Assembly: GCA_024644425.1 (NCBI GenBank) | Contig: JAHELA010000028.1 | Span: 1-12,600, forward strand | Direction of reading: 5' to 3' | Source: Nitrosomonadaceae bacterium | Lineage (GTDB): Bacteria; Pseudomonadota; Gammaproteobacteria; Burkholderiales; Nitrosomonadaceae | Length of the DNA: 12,600 nucleotides | Part shown: positions 1-7,808 of the stretch, in pieces | How positions within the stretch are numbered: the stretch's first letter is position 1 | Layout of the letters: each line of letters begins with the position of its first letter | Made by a program: the position numbers and the translations under genes | The notes under the pieces: generated by a model | What the model was told of the DNA's origin: nothing | Seen by the model: only the letters and a program-made list of their open reading frames with translations | Database searches by the model: none

Positions 1-1
1 T

Positions 2-739
2 GACACTAGTATCGAAACCATTGATAAACCTTTATCTGCGTCCTCTGTTAATTCAGAGCAACCCACCCCAACTTCTAAGAGTGATGAAAGGGAGTATCTA
101 ACAGACAAGGAAAATATCAATTCATCCACTACAGAGCAGCCCATCAATGTACAGCGCAACCCCAGCTCTAAAGAAGTGTCTCCACAATTAACGGCAGCTT
201 ATCAAGCTTACGTAGCAGGTGATTTAGCTATTGCTAAGCAGTTCTATCTAAAAGCGCTTGATAATGACTCGACTAATAAGGATGTATTACTGGGGCTTGC
301 AGCCATTGCAACGCGCATGCGACAAGATAATGAGGCACAGTCATATTATCTTCGTATATTGGAATTAGATCCACGAGATCCCTTTGCAGTTTCCGGCATA
401 GCTGCATTAGGACAAACTGCTGATCTCAATCAAACTGAAAGTCGGCTAAAAATCCTTCTGGCACAACAACCTGATGCGGCAGCTTTGCATTTTACACTGG
501 GTAACAATTATGTTGCTCAGTCCCGTTGGACTGAAGCACAACAATCTTTCTTTCGTGCTTTCAGTATTGATTCTACCAATGCCGATTATGCTTTTAATCT
601 TGCAGTCAGCTTAGATCATTTGAATAAGATTAAATTGGCTTCTAAATATTACAGTAAGGCATTGGTACTAGCTGGTGCTACAACAGTTGGGTTTGAGAAA
701 GCGCAAGCATCCAAAAGGCTCAAAGAATTATCGCAGTAG
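2..739 (+). CDS. TPR repeat protein, MshN-like, 5' end outside window
   Basis: The reading frame is open from base 2, so a GTG at 176 is probably internal and the gene starts left of the window. The first 58 or so visible residues are rich in Ser, Thr, Pro, Glu and Asn and look disordered. From about base 176 the protein becomes helical, with four to five tetratricopeptide repeats (for example ending in ALDNDSTN, ILELDPRDP, AFSIDSTN and a final YYSKALVL). In MSHA loci the gene before mshE is mshN, a membrane-anchored protein with a disordered linker and C-terminal TPRs. Position and architecture fit that, although the expected N-terminal membrane segment is not visible. TPRs probably bind other parts of the assembly machine. 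Two TAG stops stand in tandem (737-742). The ATPase gene begins 34 bp downstream. The TPR identification is firm; the MshN equivalence is inferred. Confidence 0.8.
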   Translation, partial: DTSIETIDKPLSASSVNSEQPTPTSKSDEREYLTDKENINSSTTEQPINVQRNPSSKEVSPQLTAAYQAYVAGDLAIAKQFYLKALDNDSTNKDVLLGLAAIATRMRQDNEAQSYYLRILELDPRDPFAVSGIAALGQTADLNQTESRLKILLAQQPDAAALHFTLGNNYVAQSRWTEAQQSFFRAFSIDSTNADYAFNLAVSLDHLNKIKLASKYYSKALVLAGATTVGFEKAQASKRLKELSQ

Positions 740-773
740 TAGTATTTAAATCTAACTATCCCACTATAAATAT

Positions 774-2504
774 ATGGCAACCTCAGTTTCAGAAGAACCA
801 TCAGAAAATCCATCAGGAAAACCACTGGGACGATTATTAGTAGAAAAGGGTGTCATCAGTGAGGATCAGTTGCGCATTACTTTATTAGAGCAAAGCAAAC
901 GTCACTTGCCACTTGGACGACTGATGGTTGGTTTGGGCTTTTTATCTGAAGCGACCATACGCGACGTAATGGCTGAGAGTTTGGGACAGGAGAGTGTTGA
1001 CCTTTCAAGTAGTATCGTTGATGCGGCAGCTATAAAGTTAATTCCAAAAGATGTAGCGCGTCGGTTTTTATTGTTGCCTCTCGCGTTGGATAAAAGTGAG
1101 AAAACGTTAACGTTAGCTATCGCCGATCCAGACAACATCATTGCATTAGATCAAGTGCGCGCACTAATCAAGGATGAATACCGTCTAATTACTCAGATTG
1201 CTCGTGAATCTGAAATTATCCGTTCAATAGACCAGTACTATGGTTTTGAACTTTCGATTGATGGTATTTTGCACGAGATTGAACCTGGAGAGATGGACTA
1301 CCAGTCGCTACAAACTGGGGTCGATGAGTTTAGTCAACCAGTAGTACGTTTAATCGATGCATTATTGTCAGATGCAGTTCAACGTGGCGCATCAGATATA
1401 CACTTTGAGCCTGAACCAAGTTTTTTGCGTATTCGGTACCGAGTTGATGGTGTACTGCGTCAAGTACGTAGTTTGCATAAAAGTTTCTGGCCAACTATGG
1501 CGGTACGACTCAAAGTAATGAGTAATATGAATATTGCTGAAACTAGGGCACCTCAAGATGGTCGTATTTCGTTACGCTTATCAGGCCGACCTATAGATTT
1601 TCGTGTAGCTTCACAACCCACTACTCATGGGGAAAATCTAGTTTTGCGTATACTAGATCGGCAAAAAGGTATTGTACCGTTAGAATACTTAGGATTACCG
1701 GAAGAAACTTCAGAAAATCTTAGAATCATGATAGCGCGCCCGGAAGGAATCATTCTGGTGACCGGGCCGACAGGTAGTGGTAAAACTACTACGCTTTATT
1801 CTGTGCTGAGTCATATTAATACTGAAGCAGTTAATATTATGACTCTGGAAGATCCCGTTGAGTATCCAATGGTAATGATCCGTCAGACATCAGTGAATGA
1901 AGCAGCTAAGCTTGATTTTGCTAGTGGTGTGCGTTCTATGTTACGTCAGGATCCAGACATCATTCTCGTTGGGGAAATTCGCGATCATCCCACTGCTGAA
2001 ATGGCTTTCCGTGCTGCTATGACCGGACATCAAGTATATTCTACCTTACATAGCAATTCTTCAATCGGTGCAATTCCACGCCTACTTGATATTGGTATGT
2101 TACCCGACATTATGGCCGGTAACATTATCGGAATCGTTGCCCAACGATTGGTTCGGGTACTTTGTCGGCATTGCAAGCAACCATATGAACCAAGTTCTTC
2201 TGAGAAAAAGCTACTTGGCATTTTGCCAGATCAACCACCGCAAACTATATATCGCCCAGTTGGTTGTGATTTATGTGAACATAATGGTTATAACGGTCGA
2301 GTAGCAATTATGGAACTCCTGAAGATGGATCAGGACATGGATGAGCTAATTGCGCGCCGTGCCACTGGACGTGAGATCAAGACACTAGCACTAGAAAAAG
2401 GGTTTCGTCCTCTTATAGAAGATGCAATTCAACGTGTTAAGGATGGAGTGACTTCGCTTAGTGAAGTGTCCAGAGTGGTTGATCTTACTCAACGGATAGT
2501 TTGA
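774..2504 (+). CDS. mshE: GspE/PulE-family assembly ATPase (MshE-like)
   Basis: Cytoplasmic hexameric ATPase that powers pilin or pseudopilin insertion; 576 residues, normal for the family. Residues 17-72 form an MshEN-type domain: two tandem LG-x2-(L/M)V-x2-G motifs (18-40 and 47-69). The catalytic half shows an Asp-box region (SDIHFEPE, about 207-214; RYRVDG, 221-226), Walker A GPTGSGKT (331-338), Walker B region DIILVGEIRD (395-404) and a His box (TGHQVYSTLHSN, 417-428). A zinc tetracysteine follows as CRHC (464-467) and CDLC (498-501), a hallmark of GspE/PilB extension ATPases rather than retraction PilT. The ATG at 774 has no strong Shine-Dalgarno sequence. The stop overlaps a possible TTG start of the platform gene. 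Symbol given by domain content and the order TPR-ATPase-platform as in msh loci; gspE is the alternative name. In MshE, c-di-GMP binding to this N-domain regulates activity; here some ligand residues differ (see findings). Confidence 0.93.
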   Translation: MATSVSEEPSENPSGKPLGRLLVEKGVISEDQLRITLLEQSKRHLPLGRLMVGLGFLSEATIRDVMAESLGQESVDLSSSIVDAAAIKLIPKDVARRFLLLPLALDKSEKTLTLAIADPDNIIALDQVRALIKDEYRLITQIARESEIIRSIDQYYGFELSIDGILHEIEPGEMDYQSLQTGVDEFSQPVVRLIDALLSDAVQRGASDIHFEPEPSFLRIRYRVDGVLRQVRSLHKSFWPTMAVRLKVMSNMNIAETRAPQDGRISLRLSGRPIDFRVASQPTTHGENLVLRILDRQKGIVPLEYLGLPEETSENLRIMIARPEGIILVTGPTGSGKTTTLYSVLSHINTEAVNIMTLEDPVEYPMVMIRQTSVNEAAKLDFASGVRSMLRQDPDIILVGEIRDHPTAEMAFRAAMTGHQVYSTLHSNSSIGAIPRLLDIGMLPDIMAGNIIGIVAQRLVRVLCRHCKQPYEPSSSEKKLLGILPDQPPQTIYRPVGCDLCEHNGYNGRVAIMELLKMDQDMDELIARRATGREIKTLALEKGFRPLIEDAIQRVKDGVTSLSEVSRVVDLTQRIV

Positions 2505-2506
2505 CT

Positions 2507-3709
2507 ATGGCGATGTATGCATACAGGGCAATAAACAAGTTGGGCCAGAATCGCACTGGCTTGCAGGACGCATCAAATCTAGTGGATTTGGAGATGCGAC
2601 TAAAGCGTACTGGACTTGATCTTATTAGCGGGAAGATTGCGAAGAAAAATCGTTTGGCTACTGGTACGTCCGTTACTCGCCGAGAGCTGATCACTTTCTT
2701 TTTTAATATGGAGCAGCTTACCAATGCCGGCGTGCCCTTGCTAGATTGCTTAGCAGATTTGCGCGATACAATGTCTAATCCATATTTACGCGAGGTAGTT
2801 GCAAATCTGATCGAAAATATAGAAGGGGGCATGCGTTTATCCCAAGCGATGGCAGAACACCCGCGCGTATTTGAGGCAGTGTTTATAAGCTTGGTAAATG
2901 CAGGTGAGAAAAGCGGCAAGCTGCAAGAAGTGTTCCTACATCTTACGGATACTCTCAAGTGGGAAGATGAAATGGCTTCTCAAACCAAACAGATATTAAT
3001 TTATCCAGCAGCTGTATTGGTAATCGTAATCAGTGTAGCTTTTTTTCTGATGATATACCTAGTGCCTCAGTTAACAGGGTTTATCCAAAATATGGGACAG
3101 ACATTACCACTTCATACCAAGGCCTTGCTGTTTGTTTCTTCCCTATTTGTACAGTACTGGTATGTAATGCTGCTGGTCCCAATAATTTTGTTTATTGTTC
3201 TCAAACTCATGATGGTGTTCAATTCCCAGGCCCGTTATCGTTTTGACGATTTAAAATTAAAAATATGGCCTGTTGGCCCAATACTAAAGAAAATTGTCTT
3301 AGCACGTTTCGCTCATTTTTTTGCCATGCTTTACGCTTCAGGAATAAGTATTTTGGAATGTATCGCCATTTGCCGCAACATTACTGGGAATATGGTAATT
3401 GAAGAAAGTTTGATCCAAGCAGGTCGGGAAATTGAGGAAGGCAAGAATCTAACTCAAAGTTTTCAAAGTGCAAATATATTTCCACCTTTGGTCCTACGTA
3501 TGTTACGGGTAGGTGAAGCCACTGGAGCACTAGATAAGGCTCTGCTTAATGTCGGATATTTTTATGATCGAGATGTGAAGGAGGCAATTACAAAGGCACA
3601 GGCCATGATAGGTCCTGCTATGACTGTGTTGCTAGGTTTATTGCTGGGCTGGATTATGTTTTCCGTGTTAATGCCGATCTATGACGTTATTGGTAAGGTG
3701 AAATTCTAA
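2507..3709 (+). CDS. mshG: GspF/PilC-family inner-membrane platform protein (MshG-like)
   Basis: Polytopic inner-membrane protein that sits on the ATPase and organises pilin assembly. From the ATG at 2507 it is 400 residues, the usual GspF length. After a short N-terminal domain (starting MAMYAYRAINK, like other GspF/PilC proteins) there are two homologous GspF helical domains. The first begins near ITFFFNMEQLTNAGVPLLDC and the second near ARFAHFFAMLYASGISILEC. Hydrophobic membrane spans follow the first domain (about LIYPAAVLVIVISVAFFLMI and a second soon after) and close the protein. The conserved phrases VNAGEKSGKL and LRVGEATGAL mark the same position in each repeat. An in-frame TTG at 2501 overlaps the ATPase stop, but the ATG six bases later gives the standard family start and has GGA about 10 bases before it. 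It overlaps the next gene by one base (TAATG), indicating translational coupling. Confidence 0.92.
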   Translation: MAMYAYRAINKLGQNRTGLQDASNLVDLEMRLKRTGLDLISGKIAKKNRLATGTSVTRRELITFFFNMEQLTNAGVPLLDCLADLRDTMSNPYLREVVANLIENIEGGMRLSQAMAEHPRVFEAVFISLVNAGEKSGKLQEVFLHLTDTLKWEDEMASQTKQILIYPAAVLVIVISVAFFLMIYLVPQLTGFIQNMGQTLPLHTKALLFVSSLFVQYWYVMLLVPIILFIVLKLMMVFNSQARYRFDDLKLKIWPVGPILKKIVLARFAHFFAMLYASGISILECIAICRNITGNMVIEESLIQAGREIEEGKNLTQSFQSANIFPPLVLRMLRVGEATGALDKALLNVGYFYDRDVKEAITKAQAMIGPAMTVLLGLLLGWIMFSVLMPIYDVIGKVKF

Positions 3710-5259
3710 TGGCAGAGAAACTTCTTTTCTTTCTTGGCGCTGAATGGCTTAGTGCTTATTCCTGGAAGCGGGGTCAACTTCAGGCTGAGCAGCCGTTCGC
3801 AAATAATGAAACAGGTCACGCTGCCTTTGCCGCTTTACTAGAAAAAAATCCGAAGGCTACTTGTTACTTGCTTACCGATTTAGTGGAAGAAGACTTTCGT
3901 TCGGAGGCTATGCCTCACGTTAGTGGCAGGGACCATACAGAAATCGTACATAGAAAATTCGAGCAGTTTTACCGCAATACTCCGTTTCGTCATGCCCAAA
4001 TATTATATCGTGAGCAGGAAGGACGACGCGATGACATGACTTTGTTTTCGGCGCTAACAAATCCAGAACTAGTTTCACCTTGGCTGGATATTTTGCTGGA
4101 ACATGAAGCTTCTGTAGCCGGAATTTATTCTGTTCCCCTCGTTAGTCATCGATTTGTTAGTCACATTCCTTCTTCTCATCTATTGCTACTTACCTGGCAA
4201 AAACACTCTGGGTTGCGTGAAATACTTTACCGCGATGGCAATATTAGTTTTTCACGGTTAACCCCACTAGTACGTACTGATGACCGTACTGACGATATAA
4301 CTAAGCCCTTACAAACTGAGCTTAACCGCACCTATAAATATCTCAGTAGCCTTAGCCTACTTCCCATTGAACAGGCGCTTGATGTTTGCATTATTTGTAG
4401 CAAAGACCATAAGAAACAATTACAAAAGGTGTTACAAGATTCAGACAGCATGCATTTCCTGATCGAGGATATTGAAGAAATGGCTGAGCGCATTGGGCTT
4501 AAAGAAAGTCCGGCTGATTCAGATGCGACCTCGTTATTACTGCATATGCTTGGAAATAAGCCGCCAGCAAACCAGTATGCAATTGCCGACTACATGCACT
4601 TCCACGATTTGGGGAAAGCAAAGAATCTACTTAAAGTAACCTTAGCTGCTGCTGCACTCATCTGCGTGTCATGGTCTGGCTTCAATCTATGGGAGGCATC
4701 CGGATTACATCAGGATATTGAAACTGTTAGCGCCATGAAGGCTTCCATAAAAGATCAAGAACGCCAGATTGAGGCAGACTATCCACGTTTTCCAGTTTCG
4801 GTTGATCGCATGAAGGCTGGGGTATCAGTTATTCAGAAACTTTCGGCTTCCGTATTATTACCTCAAAAGTTTTTGACAATAATTAGTCGGAAATTAGAAG
4901 ATTTCCCCATGATTCAGGTGAATAGCCTGTCATGGCAAGTTACATCTGATTCAGTTGCCGCGCAAAGCGGCGGTCGTCACACGATAACTCAAACCTCATT
5001 ATCTAATGCGTATCAGGAAGTACTTCTTGGTGGGGAGGTCCTATCCTCTCTTAATCTACGGGATACTATTGATTCAATTGACCAGTTTCGTCTTGCGTTG
5101 GACAGCGCAGGTTTGTCAGCCAAGCCTGTCACGTTGCCAATCAATCTTGATTCTGGTGCCAGTATCGCTGGTGATCTTGACAGTGAAAAAAAACTTCGTG
5201 GTAGTGCTTTTGTCATGAAGGTGGCATTGAAAAAAAAATCTCAAATTGAGGGCCAATAG
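3709..5259 (+). CDS. Bitopic PilM/PilN- or GspL-like assembly protein (MshI-like)
   Basis: A 516-residue protein with about 305 cytoplasmic residues, one membrane span (about 307-327, LLKVTLAAAALICVSWSGF) and about 190 periplasmic residues. The soluble N-terminus begins MAEKLLFFLGAEWLSAY and has alternating strands and helices resembling a PilM/GspL actin-like fold, though I see no clear nucleotide-binding motif. After the span comes a short coiled-coil-prone stretch and then a PilN-like periplasmic part (LPQKFLTIISRKLEDFPMIQ, then a strand-rich end). In T4P systems PilM and PilN are separate; in T2SS and MSHA systems GspL or MshI cover both roles in one chain. The location between the platform gene and a PilO-like gene supports this assignment. 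It starts in a TAATG overlap with the platform gene. Family assignment is structural inference; sequence identity to any MshI is probably low. Confidence 0.7.
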   Translation: MAEKLLFFLGAEWLSAYSWKRGQLQAEQPFANNETGHAAFAALLEKNPKATCYLLTDLVEEDFRSEAMPHVSGRDHTEIVHRKFEQFYRNTPFRHAQILYREQEGRRDDMTLFSALTNPELVSPWLDILLEHEASVAGIYSVPLVSHRFVSHIPSSHLLLLTWQKHSGLREILYRDGNISFSRLTPLVRTDDRTDDITKPLQTELNRTYKYLSSLSLLPIEQALDVCIICSKDHKKQLQKVLQDSDSMHFLIEDIEEMAERIGLKESPADSDATSLLLHMLGNKPPANQYAIADYMHFHDLGKAKNLLKVTLAAAALICVSWSGFNLWEASGLHQDIETVSAMKASIKDQERQIEADYPRFPVSVDRMKAGVSVIQKLSASVLLPQKFLTIISRKLEDFPMIQVNSLSWQVTSDSVAAQSGGRHTITQTSLSNAYQEVLLGGEVLSSLNLRDTIDSIDQFRLALDSAGLSAKPVTLPINLDSGASIAGDLDSEKKLRGSAFVMKVALKKKSQIEGQ

Positions 5260-5298
5260 AATAATACAGGTAGGAATTTTAGGAAATAATAAATTCAG

Positions 5299-5913
5299 AT
5301 GAAATTTACTGCTAAAGATTTACCACATATTCGCGGCTTACTCATTATGTTAGCTATAACGCTAATACTGGGTGTAGCTATTGTTTACGCAAGTGATAGT
5401 GTGCTGATCGAAGCACAGCAGGCAAAGATTACGGCAGATCGTGAATGGTCAGAGGCTCGTCGTAGGCTGGAACGTATTAAGAACGAACAAGAAGATTTGC
5501 AGGGTTATTATCATCAATACCAAAATTTAGTAGAACAGAATGTAATTGGCCATGAGAAACGTTTGGACTGGATTGAAACAATTGAAAAGATTCGTAATCA
5601 GCTAAGTATTTTTAGTGTGAAATACAAACTAGAACCTCAAGAAAACTTAAATTTAGAAGCTGCTGTGCCTAGTAATAGTTTTAATCTTCACCGGAGTAAT
5701 ATGAGATTAGATTTTAGTTTATTGCACGAAGGGCAGTTACTAAATTTTTTTGATGCGCTGAGCGCGGAAGCAAAGGGTATGTACTTATTGGAAAGTTGCA
5801 CTCTTACACGAAATGATTCAATCAGGCATCTCAGATTTGTTCCAAATATACAGGCAGAATGTTCTCTAGGGTGGATAACACTGAATGAAAAAACACATAT
5901 GGTAAATAAATGA
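5299..5913 (+). CDS. PilO/GspM-like membrane protein (MshJ-like)
   Basis: A 204-residue single-pass protein with a short cytoplasmic N-terminus, a membrane span at about 13-31 (GLLIMLAITLILGVAIVY) and a periplasmic coiled coil at about 35-80 rich in Glu, Arg and Gln. A small globular domain follows; in it the phrase RLDWIETIEKIR and a late Cys pair (C167, C188) stand out. This layout and size match PilO, GspM and MshJ, partners of PilN/GspL/MshI that form the periplasmic ring between platform and secretin. It follows the MshI-like gene after 39 bp, the widest internal gap after the TPR-ATPase junction. That gap carries a possible Shine-Dalgarno sequence (TAGGAA at about 5280) before the ATG. 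Its stop overlaps the next start by four bases (ATGA). The call rests on topology, size and context rather than on a diagnostic motif. Confidence 0.65.
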   Translation: MKFTAKDLPHIRGLLIMLAITLILGVAIVYASDSVLIEAQQAKITADREWSEARRRLERIKNEQEDLQGYYHQYQNLVEQNVIGHEKRLDWIETIEKIRNQLSIFSVKYKLEPQENLNLEAAVPSNSFNLHRSNMRLDFSLLHEGQLLNFFDALSAEAKGMYLLESCTLTRNDSIRHLRFVPNIQAECSLGWITLNEKTHMVNK

Positions 5914-6386
5914 GCCAAAAGAGACAAATTTTCTTCTATATATTGTTTATGTTTTCTGCCTTTCCGTGCGGTGCGGCTGGGGGGGAGGCACTAGGTAGAT
6001 TGTTCTTTACACCAGAACAACGTATTCAGCTTGAGCAGTTGAAGAGCAAACCAAAGGGAGAAACTGAGGTAATTATTAGTGACAGAATTTTAGTAAATGG
6101 AATCATACAGCGGAATGGAGGAAGTCGGGTAGTCTGGATAAACGGAGTACCACAAAGTCAGAAGGGAGATAACGGGATCTTGGTGGAACGTGATGATACA
6201 CCTGATTCTGTGCCAATTAAAATACCAGGTACAGACAATTCAGTACGTCTTAAGGTTGGGCAAAGTATAGACTTAGACAGCAGTATGATGAGGAACGCAC
6301 ACCCCGAGCGTGGGCTTCAATCAGCGCAACAATCTGCACAAATTACAGGAAAGAAATCCATTCCACCAAATGGAAAAATGGATTAA
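5910..6386 (+). CDS. Small exported MshK-like protein
   Basis: A 158-residue protein with an apparent signal peptide: basic MSQKRQ, a hydrophobic core FFYILFMFSAF, and a small-residue end GAAGG around 21-25. The mature start, LGRLFFTPEQRIQLEQL (28-44), is a recurrent motif I recognise from small proteins in betaproteobacterial pilus loci. A strand-rich piece follows (ISDRILVNGIIQRNGGS, then RVVWINGVPQ, about 56-82), ending in an SVRLKVGQSID-like strand. This resembles the homology region of PilP, GspC or MshK, which links inner-membrane parts to the secretin. The C-terminal 30 residues are polar and probably disordered. It is coupled to the upstream gene by ATGA and lies seven bases before the next gene. 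Exact function is unknown; MshK-like is a positional and motif-based suggestion. Cys20 is not in a proper lipobox. Confidence 0.6.
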   Translation: MSQKRQIFFYILFMFSAFPCGAAGGEALGRLFFTPEQRIQLEQLKSKPKGETEVIISDRILVNGIIQRNGGSRVVWINGVPQSQKGDNGILVERDDTPDSVPIKIPGTDNSVRLKVGQSIDLDSSMMRNAHPERGLQSAQQSAQITGKKSIPPNGKMD

Positions 6387-6392
6387 GTAGAA

Positions 6393-7808
6393 ATGCTGCT
6401 TACTGTTCGTATATCTAGACAGCCACACTCTTTTTATAGTGCAGCGTTACCCCTCAGACAAAAAGGGGCAGCATTAATGATGTTGCTCACAGTAATCGTT
6501 CTTGGCACGCTGACGGCAGTTGTATTTTCATTAACTGGAAGCAATATTGCAGAACAAGACATGAAAACAGCCAAAGCACTTGCACATGCAAAGGAAGCAC
6601 TTATTGCTCATGCTGTTAGCGTAGTTCTACCTAGTGTACCTGGCGTCGGAACCACAGCACGTCCTGGAGACTTACCTTGTCCAGCATTGGATAGCAGTGG
6701 TGTTGCGGCAGTCAGTTGTGGTAATGCTGCTGGCACTACAGGTCAGTCGGCCCGGTTAGGTAGATTGCCATGGATGACATTAGGTTTGCCTGATTTACGA
6801 GATGGACATGGTGAACAATTATGGTATGCATTATCCAATAATTTTAAAGAAAATAATCGAACTATTTGTACAGATCCAGATCAGCCAGGCTGCTTAAATA
6901 GCGAATCTCGTGGCACTATTACTGTGCGTAAATCTTCTGGTTTAGTAAATAACAATGGTGCTAATCCCGATGTTTTTGTACCTAGTGGTGTGATAGCGGT
7001 GATCATTGCACCGGGGGAGGTGATACAGCGTGAGGGTGCAGTTGCAATACAGGATCGTAGTGCAGCAGGAGCATCTAATCCGCAAAATTATTTAGATATC
7101 GGAAATGGTGAAGATAATGCTGCTTTTATTGACGGGAGTTCAACGGATGGTTTTATCAATGGACCAGTTCTAGATGGCAACGGGAACATTATCGTTAATG
7201 ATAGATTGATTAGTATTACTTACCAGGATCTGTTACCAAAGTTAGAGGAAAGAGTGGCAGGTGAAGCATTAAAATGTATGAGGGATTACGCATTAGCAAA
7301 CAATGGACGCTATCCATGGGCAGCAACTAACGCAGCATCGGGTAGTGGCGACTACTCAGATGTTACAGACAATCGATTTGGACGGTTTCCTGATACACCC
7401 TTTACTGCAACCAATGTAAGCAGTAGTGGAGGAATGAATACTCTTTGGCCAGTAAGTTGCAATATTTTTTCTACTTCCGATTGGTGGCTAAATTGGAAAA
7501 AACATGTTTTTTATGGCCTTGCAGATGCCTACAAGCCCATAAACCCGCCCATTCCACCTGCTATTAATGCATGTGCTACGGGTGGTGCCTGTAGGGTAGT
7601 TGATCCGCCTTCAACTGCTGCTGATAAACAGGTGGTAGTGATTGTTGCAGGGAAGAGATTATCTGGTGTAGCTAGCGGGCAACCTAGAGTAACAACGGGG
7701 GACATAGGAAATCCTGTTAATTATTTAGAGGACGCTAACTCATTGGGTGTTACTTTTACAAAGAACGTACCGACATCAACTTTTAATGACGTATCAGTTT
7801 ACCAATGA
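6393..7808 (+). CDS. Large pseudopilin-like protein lacking Glu5
   Basis: A 471-residue protein with a 25-residue basic leader ending RQKG, followed by AALMMLLTVIVLGTLTAVVF, a hydrophobic alpha-1 stem. This looks like a prepilin peptidase site (G25|A26), but position +5 is Met, not Glu. T2SS tip pseudopilin GspK also lacks Glu5 and is large, so a tip role is a reasonable guess. After the stem come KEALIAHAVSV (67-77), GDLPCPA (92-98) with a second Cys (C109), and GRLPWMTLGLPDLRD (123-137). The same motif string occurs in the next gene product. The remaining 320 residues are Gly/Asn/Asp-rich, strand-prone and include several Cys (C159, C167, C295, C356, C394, C400), suggesting disulfides in the periplasm or outside. 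A weak ribosome site precedes ATG 6393. It overlaps the next gene by four bases. Confidence 0.7.
   Translation: MLLTVRISRQPHSFYSAALPLRQKGAALMMLLTVIVLGTLTAVVFSLTGSNIAEQDMKTAKALAHAKEALIAHAVSVVLPSVPGVGTTARPGDLPCPALDSSGVAAVSCGNAAGTTGQSARLGRLPWMTLGLPDLRDGHGEQLWYALSNNFKENNRTICTDPDQPGCLNSESRGTITVRKSSGLVNNNGANPDVFVPSGVIAVIIAPGEVIQREGAVAIQDRSAAGASNPQNYLDIGNGEDNAAFIDGSSTDGFINGPVLDGNGNIIVNDRLISITYQDLLPKLEERVAGEALKCMRDYALANNGRYPWAATNAASGSGDYSDVTDNRFGRFPDTPFTATNVSSSGGMNTLWPVSCNIFSTSDWWLNWKKHVFYGLADAYKPINPPIPPAINACATGGACRVVDPPSTAADKQVVVIVAGKRLSGVASGQPRVTTGDIGNPVNYLEDANSLGVTFTKNVPTSTFNDVSVYQ

Noticed and set aside
176..178. GTG as start of the TPR gene.
   Set aside because: The frame is open to base 2 and encodes a typical disordered linker, and no ribosome site precedes the GTG.
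2501..2506. TTG start for the platform gene overlapping the ATPase stop.
   Set aside because: ATG at 2507 is in frame two codons later and gives the standard GspF N-terminus.
2485..2958. Long open frame on the minus strand opposite the platform gene.
   Set aside because: It lies antisense to a conserved GspF coding region and its translation is rich in Ser, Arg and Cys with no recognisable domain.
5910..5972. MshK-like protein as a lipoprotein (Cys20).
   Set aside because: Residues before Cys20 (A-F-P) do not fit a lipobox; an ordinary signal peptide fits better.
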